Shown here: positions 45,208 through 53,281 of the stretch, piece by piece
How positions within the stretch are numbered: the stretch's first letter is position 1
Layout of the letters: each line of letters opens with the position of its first letter
DNA from: Haplosporangium gracile
Lineage: Eukaryota > Mortierellomycota > Mortierellomycetes > Mortierellales > Mortierellaceae
NCBI GenBank assembly: GCA_015499985.1
Contig: JAAAUF010000154.1
Coordinates: 1 to 53,281 of the forward strand
DNA length: 53,281 nucleotides
Reading direction: 5' to 3'
Position numbers and translations under genes: made by a program
Notes under the pieces: model-generated
Database searches by the model: none
The model's input: the letters and a program-made list of their open reading frames with translations, nothing else
What the model was told of the DNA's origin: nothing

Positions 45208-45971
45208 ATGCCCGAAAAACCATGGGAAAGAGCCAGACAGGCTAATCCTGCTGCAACCTCTGCTGGCTCCGCACCGCCCGCCCTGCCTGCCTCCTCACCC
45301 GTAGCTATGTCCTCCAGCACAACCGACCTTGCTGGTCCCCCCGCCCTCCCCGCCCGTTCCAACGCCATGGGTGCCATGGGCGCTACTTCCACCGGATACC
45401 GACCAGGTAACTACTTGTTTACAACTTGTCTTAGAGAAGATGGAATGAAAGCGCATTCAGGAAACAACGGGAAATAAGGACCAAAAATAAAATAAGAAAG
45501 ATCAACAGGACTTGGCTTTTACAGTGAGCGGGAATACCACACCACTGCCACTACCACAACAACAACAACAACGATAGCAAGAAGGAAAGGAGTGCAAAAA
45601 GAGAAATGGATTTATCAGCCGGTGACATGTTTAGTTAGCCTGTTGGTATTGTTGTCATGGTGTGTTGTGTGTGTGTAAAATTGCACGGTGTAATATTTAC
45701 TCATTTTTCCTGAGCAGAGAGAGACACAGTTTAGTTTGCGGCGAATTCGTCAGCCGAACCCGAGGGCAAAAAGACAGACCCATTTTTTGATACGTCTTGG
45801 CTTATTTTACTCCTCTCCACCCAACCCACACACCGACACCCACCCGTACGGATTATTTTTTTACTTCTTTCACTTTCCAGAGACATCCTCCCTAAAATCC
45901 CCCGTGTCTGTCCTCCCCTCCGTCCCTTCCTTCATTTTTACACTTTACCCCCACAACTTTTTTTGTATCTT

Positions 45972-46011
<40 letters not shown>

Positions 46012-47403
46012 CCTTTCTTTCCTCTTTATTCCCCTCCCTCTCTTCACCCCTTCCTTCCCATACCTCCCTTCAATTGCTTCCCTCTCTTCTCTTCCCACTC
46101 ACTATCCGTAAAAAACAAACAAAAAACTCACTCCTAACACTTTTAACCATCTCCCTCTCCTCTCTACCTTACCGTACGTTTTAAAGGCATGAACGGTTAC
46201 GGCACTGGATACGGAAGCACCGGATACGGAAGCGCCGGATACGGAATGTCAGGCTACGGCTCAAGCTACGGATCCTCCTATTCCTCGCCCTATAACAGAA
46301 TGGGCGGATACGGCTCCAGCTATGGGTCCTCTTACTCTTCGCCTTACTCCCGCATGGGTGGATACGGCTCCTCTTATGGTGGCTACGGTTCGTCCTACGG
46401 TGGCTATGGCTCCAGCTATGGTGGTTATGGGATGAACAGGATGGGAATGAACGGAATGAACGGGATGAACGGGATGAACGGAATGAACGGCCCTATGGGT
46501 CCCGAGGAGATGTCGTTGATGCAGCGTATGGAGCAAGGCTCGGCCCCCACCTTCCAGCTGATCGAGTCCGTTGTCGGTGCCTTTGGTGGATTTGCCCAGA
46601 TGCTGGAATCGACCTTCATGGCCACCCACTCATCGTTCATGGCTATGGTCGGTGTTGCAGAGCAGTTTGGCCACGTGCGTGGCTATCTGGGCCAAGTTTT
46701 GAGCATCTTTGCCCTGCTGAGATGGGCCAAGAGCCTCGCCTACCGTATAGTCGGCATGAAGGCTCCCGTCAACACTCAGGAGCTCACTCCCGGTAACTTC
46801 CAGGAGTTCCAGGCCCAGCCGAGATATTCCAAGCGCCCCATCGTCATTTTCTTGCTCGCCGTCTTTGGCTTGCCCTACTTGATGGGCCGTTTAATCCGTG
46901 CTCTTTCCAACAGAAACCCTGTCCCTCAGCAGGGTCAACTAACCGGCCAGGAGGGCCAAGTCGCTCATCCCGGAGCACCTGCCCCTGTCAACCCCCAGAG
47001 TTTGGACTTCGCCCGCGCTCTCTACGACTTTACACCTTCCAACGCTCAACAGGAGTTGGCCTTCCGTCGTGGTGATATCATTGCCATCTTGAGCCGACAG
47101 GACCCCATGGGGCAAGAGTCGCTCTGGTGGAGAGGGCGCCTCCGTAACGGCGAGATGGGTCTGTTCCCCAGCAACTATGTTGAGATCATCAACAAAGGCG
47201 GTAACGGCAACATCAGCGGCAACAGTGGAAATCCTGCCGTCGGATCTGCAGGTCTTCCTGGAGCACCCGGCGCACCCAACATGACATCGTCTTCAGCAAC
47301 CGGACCAGCCGTAAACGGATTCCCGGCTCAGCCAACATCTCAACAGGCTGCTGACATCCAGGCTGCCCTTGCCGGTTCGGCCTTTGAAGAGTTCAAGTTT
47401 TAA
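45208..47403 (+). CDS. PEX13: Peroxin-13 (PEX13), peroxisomal import docking protein
   Basis: Two exons (45208-45406 and 46187-47403) encode 471 residues. PEX13 sits in the peroxisomal membrane with PEX14 and docks the PTS1 receptor PEX5. The start MPEKPWERARQ fits the KPWE opening of PEX13 proteins. Residues 67-150 are Gly/Tyr/Ser-rich (YGSSYGSSYSSPY repeats), the low-complexity YG region known to form the selective meshwork of the import pore, followed by an NGM tandem repeat. The PEX13 core (LMQRMEQGSAPTFQLIESVV onward) follows, then a hydrophobic span (RPIVIFLLAVFGLPYLMGRL, about 283-302). The SH3 domain (342-402) has ALYDF, WWRGRL and GLFPSNYVEI. A Gly/Asn/Ala-rich tail ends EEFKF. The intron is 780 bp, long for this locus, and contains a (CT)n run. 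AATAAA lies at 47596. Without exon 1 the frame could start at 46189, but the KPWE motif supports the spliced form. Confidence 0.95.
45975..46007. repeat. (CT)n microsatellite in PEX13 intron 1
   Basis: A pure 33 bp TC repeat within a longer pyrimidine-rich part of the intron, about 180 bp before the acceptor. Confidence 0.95.
46446..46490 (+). repeat. In-frame 9-bp tandem repeat (Asn-Gly-Met) in PEX13
   Basis: Five copies of ATGAACGGR give a run of M-N-G units between the Gly/Tyr-rich region and the PEX13 core. The unit length is a multiple of three, so copy-number change would not break the frame. Confidence 0.9.
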
Positions 47404-47887
47404 AACGACATCCTATGAACTCCTGTAACATCACCTTTTATTATTCGAGCTGTCTGAACCAGCTGGTTCTCAGGCGCTCGCCTCCCCTTCTTTCAGTCTT
47501 CCTCTCACGACACTCGTACCTTTCCTTTCTTCTCTTCTCTTTCACTTTCTTGTTGCTATGGCCAACATTCTATACCTGTACATTACTTCACCCAAAATAA
47601 AAACGATAATGATCTCAAGCTCTCGAACAGAACGCTGTCATAATTTGAAATTGTTTTATCATGTTAGTGCTATGTCGTAAAGACTTGCAGGGTCCAACCT
47701 ACAATTGGCTAAGATACGTTTGACAAAGAAGTGTGTACTTGCATAGTAGCTGCTGATGGCGGACGTACAGGCCTCATAGCAGTCACATGCCTGCCTGTGT
47801 GGCGACTGAAGTGACCGACACATTCTGAAAAGGCGCTTCCTTTTTGTTTAACTCCACAACTTACCTTTCACGACCATCCATAGCACC
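47404..47887. other. Spacer PEX13 to Beclin-1
   Basis: 484 bp holding the PEX13 3' flank and the Beclin promoter. Pyrimidine-rich just after PEX13, mixed sequence later. No gene seen. Confidence 0.5.
47596..47601 (+). terminator. Candidate poly(A) signal of PEX13
   Basis: Exact AATAAA in the context CCAAAATAAAAACG, about 190 nt past the PEX13 stop. Confidence 0.5.
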
Positions 47888-50049
47888 ATGGCTTCCACAT
47901 CCGCACGCCTCTTTGTCTGCCAAAAGTGCAATCAGCAGCTCGGAATCGACGAATCTTTACAGGACATTCATTCAACCGCCTTTGACCTCCTTTTGGGTAT
48001 TCATTGCTGTCAAGTCTTTTAGTGTCGCTCGTGCCCGTGTGCTTTTTGAGTCTAAGAGAAACTAACGTAGTCTTACTTCCTTAACTTACCCCACCTTCTC
48101 CTTTCCTTTCTCATAGGGCCTCTTTCCGATCACTCTGGAAACAACTCTGGAGCATCTGCAGACAAAAAGACAGCAAAGACTGGAGCCTCACAAGGGACCT
48201 CAGGCCATGGATCAAGGAGCCAATGCGGCTCTTCTGGAGATCCCTCTCGCACCGAAGCAGTCTACACACGTTCGATTCCTCCTTCCAATATCCAACCTGG
48301 ATCTCGACTCGGGATCCACGGTCATTCAGCCTCTCCTTCCCATCAGATGCATGCTCCCATGGATACAGCAGAGTCGTTTGTTATGCTCTCCAAAGGAAAC
48401 ACTCTGGATTCGACTCATGTGCCACAACTCAACAACAACCAACCTTACTACGCCCGAGGGACCCTTTCCTCAGGCAGTACTAAATCGTCTGGCGGAAATA
48501 ACATGAACATCAATAATAGCAGTGCTGCAGGAACCCTGAACGGTGGTCCGTCAAATGGAGGCTCCAGCGCCGCCAGTCGCCTCAAATCTCTCTCAGGAGG
48601 GCAAGGAATGGATGGCATGGAGAGTCTGCACACCGAAAGAACGGCGAAGGCAAATCGACTGCGGACAACGGGAAAACTTTTTGACCTCATGTCGTCCAAA
48701 TCCGATATTGACCACCCACTCTGCCATGAGTGTGCCGAGATGCTATCGGACTCCTTGGCGAGACAGCTGAGAGACGTTTCCAAGGAACGGGACTGTTATA
48801 TCAACTTTTTGCGGATAGTCCACTCAAATGTGGCGAGCGATGAAGAGATGGAGGCACTGGAGGCAGAAATTAAGCAGATTCAGCTGGATGAAGGCGCATC
48901 CATCAAGGCGCTCCGGGATATCGAGGAGCAACAGCGAGCGGTCCGAGAAGAGATTGCGCTTTTGGAACAGCAGTCTCTAGAATTGGACAAAGAAGAAGAA
49001 CAGTAAGGACATTTATCACATTACTTACGTTGATGATATTGCTTTATTTTCCTTTGTAATTAATACTCAGTACTTGTTCGGATGTAGGTATTGGCAGGAA
49101 TGCAATGAATTTCAGCAGACTCTTCAGACATTCCACAACGAACGGGATAGCGTCAACCTCAAATACGACTATGACTCCCGGCAGCTGGAAAAGCTCCACA
49201 AAACCAATGTCTACAATGACACCTTTTGTATTTCTCACGACGGGAACTTCGCAACGATCAATGGATTCAGACTGGGAAGGCTTCCTACGCAACCCGTGGA
49301 CTGGGCCGAGATCAATGCTGCTTGGGGTCAGACGCTACTTCTGCTTCATACCATTGCCAATAAGTTGAATTTTGAGTTCAAGACATATCGTCTGGTGCCC
49401 CTGGGATCATTTTCAAGGATTGACAAGATAGAGGGTGACCGAGCGAGTTACGAGCTGTATGGTTCGGGCGAGTACGCGATCGGTCGTGTGTTCCTGAACC
49501 GACGGTTTGATAATGCCATGGTGGCGTTTTTGAACTGTCTCCAGCAGCTCGGAGATTACGCCGAGCAGCAGGGTGGCCAAGGGCCTCGACTGGAACTTCC
49601 TTACAAGTATGTTGCTGTTTTGTTTTGACTCATTCCGCGGTATTTCGGTTGTTCTATACTCTCTATTAATCTGGTATACGCACTTTTCCACCTGCCAAAT
49701 AGAATTGTCAAGGATAGGATTGGCGATGCGTCGATCAAGCTTCATTTCAGCCAGGGCGAGACCTGGACCCGTGCTCTGAAGTATATGCTGACCAACACTA
49801 AGGTAAGAAGATAACTACATAACGGTGCCATTGACTAATGACCTATAATATGTTCACTGATCTTACTTTCTAATATATTTCTATGTGCCATAGTGGATAC
49901 TTGCGTATGCTTCTAGTGCGGCGGCATCAAACATGACGTCGTACACGCCCTCTGTGCCGTCACTGCCCATCTCGCGGAGATCTTCGCCTGCGGCCAAGAG
50001 CCAGCAATCAAAGGACTCCGAGCAGGAGCGAGAACGAGAGCGTACCTGA
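47888..50049 (+). CDS. ATG6: Beclin-1 / ATG6 autophagy protein
   Basis: Five exons (47888-47996, 48117-49002, 49088-49606, 49703-49802, 49894-50049) encode 589 residues. Beclin/Atg6 is a subunit of the class III PI3-kinase (Vps34-Vps15) complexes for autophagy and endosomal sorting. The N-terminus FVCQKCNQQLGIDESLQDI (9-27) matches the Beclin opening; its CxxC and a second CHEC (239-242) form the zinc-type pairs. ESFVML (about 121) precedes a Ser/Asn-rich linker. Residues 280-375 are a coiled coil (ALEAEIKQIQLDEGAS to RQLEKLHKTNVYNDTF). The evolutionarily conserved domain follows: INGFRLGRLPTQPVDWAEIN, AAWGQTLLLLHTIANKL, YRLVPLGSFSRID, and GETWTRALKYMLTNTKWILA. After that comes a charged tail of about 45 residues (ends ERERERT) beyond the usual Beclin end. 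AATAAA is 15 nt past the stop, and the dynein gene starts 368 bp further on. Confidence 0.96.
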
Positions 50050-50063
50050 ACAAAGTGTCGTTT

Positions 50064-50069
50064 AATAAA
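50064..50069 (+). terminator. Candidate poly(A) signal of Beclin-1
   Basis: Exact AATAAA 15 nt past the stop, giving an unusually short 3' untranslated region. The 50050-50417 spacer otherwise holds a pyrimidine-rich block and a short CTCACT-type repeat (50244-50268) leading to the dynein gene. Confidence 0.5.
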
Positions 50070-50417
50070 TTTCACATTAAAGATTGGAGCGTGACCTCTT
50101 TTCCTTTTTCTTTCCCTTTGACAGGTCTCTTTTGCTGCCAGACTGCCTGACCCAACATCCTTTGCCTTCTCTTTATTCTCTTCAGTTCCTTTTCACATCC
50201 TCTCCGCCACCTTCAAAGGTCTCGCTCACATCCGACTGCCGCATCACTCTCACTCTCACTCTCACTCTGCTCAAAGTTACAACAGCAAGAACAATTTACC
50301 AGACCGACAGTACATTCATCACTTTCATCTCACTCGCTCGCTCACACCTCGTTGAGGTTAAACACATCAAAGCAACACATACACACAACAGCCAGTGACC
50401 TTTTCTTTTTTTTTGCC

Positions 50418-53250
50418 ATGGATCGCCGAGAAGAACTGGAAAAGAAGAGGTTAAAGTTGGCGGAACTGAGGAGGGCGCGCTTGGAGCGACGAGACGCCCT
50501 TATGCAGCCTCAACCTACAAGGGCAAGTGTATGTGCGCTGACTGTGCGCCTCATTTTTTTTTCCACTTCAGTCGACACTATCATTTTATGTCCTTGAGTC
50601 CAACAGGACTATGTTTGTTGTGTCCGGTTGACATGTGGTTTTCCAGTTTGTCTCCTATCCATGACATTTGTCTCATGCTATTTTCTTCCTTGAACAACAT
50701 AGACCTCTACCCCAGGAAGTACGAGTTCTCGTCGTGACCTAGACGACCTTGTCGCCTCGCTTGTTGACCGACCCGCCACACCAACATTGACCATTGATGG
50801 GAGCTCGGACGCAGGATCCGACAGAGGAGCCACCTCCAGCTCTGTTGTCATGTCGCCGCCTCCCTATCCGTATGTAGTGATTATAGTTATATACAGAGTC
50901 ATCTCATATAGATATGAGCTGCCACGTATATCTCAAATGCTGACAGTAATTCTCTATTTTTCTGACTGGTTAGTACTGAATCTCAAGGAGGTCTTCCCCA
51001 TGGTGCTTTGCCATTTGGAGGACGACTAATTCCAGAGTTCACCTCTGTCGAGGCTGTCATTTTTGATATTCCTCCTAAGGTTAGGCAACTCTCTTATTGC
51101 TCTCAGGAACACAACTTGATAACATTGGTGGCGTATGGCGTTTGTTTTAACTCTGTTTTACCACATTGATCTTTTATAGGAGCGAGTTGTTTACAACAAG
51201 GAGGTTCAGACTGTGGAGGGTTCATTCGAACCTCAGGGCCCTAGCGAGGAGGAACTCAGGGAGCAGATCAAGGAGGAGTTTGCCAAGGAGGAGCAACTTC
51301 GATTGGAGATATTGGAGGCAGAACGTTTGGAGAACGAGGCAGTGGTCCCTCAAGAGGCACCTGGTAAGTACCCAACTTGCTACTCATGGAATGATTTTGG
51401 AGTATTCTGAGTGCACTCGCTAATGGGGATGGTACTCTTTCTTTCTTTTAGAGCTGACTGACGAGGAGCGCAAATCAATTGTGCAATCGGCCGAGTTTGT
51501 CGAGTTCATTGACCACTCGTCAAAGATTCTGGAGAGAGCCATGACGGAGAAGTACAACTTTATGAAGGATTATACCTTGGGTCTCGACGATGACACGTAA
51601 GTATTACCCATCATTGAGCTCAGGATAAGGCATCATTAAGCGCTTGAGAACAGGAAACGTCCTTCAGATCATCATCGACTAACCGCTCGACCTTACATCT
51701 CGACTTTGACGACCTGGCAGCGAGGACCTCAATGGAAGCAGAATGAGGCTCGTGAGCTCGTTCCACGACGACAGATGGTCCAAGAACAGATCTGTCACGG
51801 ATGTGGGTTGGTCTACCAAGGTAAGACTATATTGTCCGCGTCAACTCAACTTTATCTTAAATATGACAGTTGAAATGAGAAATGCTCATTCTAATTTATT
51901 CATTTTTTTCTCACTGACATTTGCCTTCCTTTTCGTGTAGCACCCTGAGTTGCTTGTTTCAGCCTACAACAAGAACCCTTTGGCAGTTAACGAGCCAGAT
52001 GGCATTGTCTGCGTTTGGAACATCCACTTGGCAGACCGCCCCGAGTTTGTCTTCCACTCACAATCGGATGTTCTCACTGTGCGCTTCTCAGACTTCCACC
52101 CCAACCTTATCATCGGAGGCACCTACTCTGGACAGATTCTTCTTTGGGACACTCGCGCTAAATCTTTGCCCATTCTGAAAACTCATCTCTCTGTGGGTGG
52201 TCATACCCATCCAGTGTACGCCCTCGACATGGTCGGCACTCAGAACGCTCACAATTTGATCAGTGTCAGTACGGATGGAACCATGTGCTCATGGCAGCTG
52301 GATATGTTGGCACAGCCTCAGGAGACCTTGGCATTGGACTATCCTTCCCACCCCACGACTGATGAGGTTGCTGTCACGACCCTTGGATTCCCCGATGGCG
52401 ATACCAATGCCTTCTGGGTCGGTACTGAAGAAGGAAACGTCTACCAGGCAAACCGATATGCGCGCGCTGGAAGGTAATGTTTCAAGAAACCCTTCACAGT
52501 ACGATACCATGCGCCTGAGTGCGCAGTTTACCTTTTAAGCGCGAAACTAAAATTGGATGGTCGTTGCCATATTGAAATGTAGCCAAGCGGGAATCAACAC
52601 TGCCTACTCGTACAAGGGACACTTTGGACCTATCACGGGACTTCACTTCCACCCATTGTTTGGACCTATGGACTTTTCCGACTTGTACCTGACCAGTTCA
52701 GTTGACTGGACTGTCAAGTTGTGGAGGAAGCGGACTCATCCCAAGCCAGCCACACCCGACAACGCAGTTGTTCATCCATTGTATTCGTTCGAGACTGCGG
52801 ATGACTATGTCTATGATGTCAAGTGGTCTCCTACACACCCTGCAATCTTTGGAACTGTGGAGGGCAGCGGCAAGTTTGAGGTTTGGAACTTGAACCTTGA
52901 TACCGAGGTCCCTGTGATGAGTACAATTGTCGGAGCCGGAAAGGCATTGAACAAGCTGAGCTGGAGCAAGGATGGTCGCCATGCTGCTATCGGTTCAAGT
53001 GACGGACACGTCTATGTCTATGATATTGGCGAGGTAAGGATTTTGCTTTGGAGGCGATTGGATCAGTTTGTTGAAAACTCCCGGCAGAGCGAAATATTGA
53101 TTTTGTGGGACACGACTCCATCTTCTTCCTCTTCGTCTTTTTTATTAGATGGCTACGCCGCACGCTGAAGACTGGAATATCCTTCAGAGGACAGTGAACG
53201 AGATGATTTCCACACAGACCCACGGCAACATCCTTGGAAACGACTACTAG
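50418..53250 (+). CDS. Cytoplasmic dynein intermediate chain (WD-repeat)
   Basis: Nine exons (50418-50528, 50703-50869, 50974-51079, 51180-51363, 51452-51596, 51721-51820, 51941-52473, 52583-53033, 53149-53250) encode 632 residues, close to the animal DYNC1I proteins. The N-terminus is a charged single helix (DRREELEKKRLKLAELRRAR), the dynactin p150/NudE-binding element. A Ser/Pro linker is followed by NKEVQTVEG (134-142), a good match to an LC8 light-chain-binding site (x-V-Q-T). A Glu-rich helix (about 147-185) precedes FVEFIDHSSKILERAM, the region near the roadblock-binding site. The WD propeller covers about 240-620: NRSVTDVGWSTKHPELLVSA, DGIVCVWNIHLADRPEFVFH, GGTYSGQILLWDTRA, SWQLDML, HFGPITGLHFHP, SVDWTVKLWRK, DVKWSPTHPAIF and WSKDGRHAAIGSSDGHVYVY. 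It links dynein heavy chain to cargo adaptors for minus-end microtubule transport. The gene is complete, ending 31 bp before the window edge. Confidence 0.96.
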
Positions 53251-53281
53251 ATGTCCACATCTTTTTTCTTTTTTTTTTTTT

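Noticed and set aside
51620..51790. Alternative dynein exon beginning after GAGAACAG near 51650
   Set aside because: The frame from that acceptor gives unrelated sequence. Using the acceptor before 51721 yields the conserved NRSVTDVGWSTK of dynein intermediate chains.

Overview
The window is nuclear DNA of an early-diverging fungus, most likely Mortierellomycota (Mortierella or a close relative). Genes are split by GT-AG introns, mostly 50-250 bp, often with a GTAAGT donor. Intergenic spacers are full of A/T homopolymers and CT-rich tracts. The gene set mixes a Mucoromycota-type CotH surface protein with genes that budding yeast has lost (Gemin7, BRCC36, 6-pyruvoyl-tetrahydropterin synthase). 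The genus is inference; placement in Mucoromycota sensu lato is better supported. Exon structures were built by hand from splice signals, reading phase and family motifs, without transcript data.

Layout. 1-5.1 kb: NAT8-like acetyltransferase (-), LYRM2 (+), PTPS (-) and TFIIIC subunit 6 (+), alternating strands with short divergent promoters. 5.1-7.9 kb: gene-poor, with a possible decayed coding remnant. 7.9-10.3 kb: ceramide synthase (+). 10.5-17.1 kb: a compact run of four - strand genes in the order HIS6, BRCC36, GEMIN7, CTU2, with only 77, 143 and 271 bp between coding regions. 18.3-21.7 kb: a 1073-residue, probably myristoylated, disordered protein with a kinase N-lobe-like island (+). 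A 9-base assembly gap follows. 22.0-24.7 kb: DUF202/VTC1-like membrane protein with a very long disordered N-terminus (-). 25.5-27.7 kb: GPI-anchored CotH kinase (-). 29.2-31.3 kb: STS1/Cut8 proteasome tether (+). 31.7-34.6 kb: tandem GH16 (Crh-like) cell-wall genes on -, the downstream copy apparently broken. 35.7-39.9 kb: a 925-residue protein kinase with a large insert and a DWG motif (-). 39.9-45.2 kb: a 5.3 kb spacer rich in polypurine blocks and a GTTT microsatellite. 45.2-53.3 kb: PEX13, Beclin-1/ATG6 and the cytoplasmic dynein intermediate chain, all +.

The genes are mostly independent housekeeping functions: tRNA thiolation, histidine synthesis, snRNP assembly, Pol III transcription, lipid synthesis, peroxisome import, autophagy, retrograde transport and cell wall. 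I see no rRNA, tRNA, CRISPR array, intact transposon or biosynthetic cluster. The items most worth a second look are the myristoylated kinase-like protein, the kinase with an insert between its catalytic loop and DWG, the DUF202 fusion, and the decaying GH16 duplicate.
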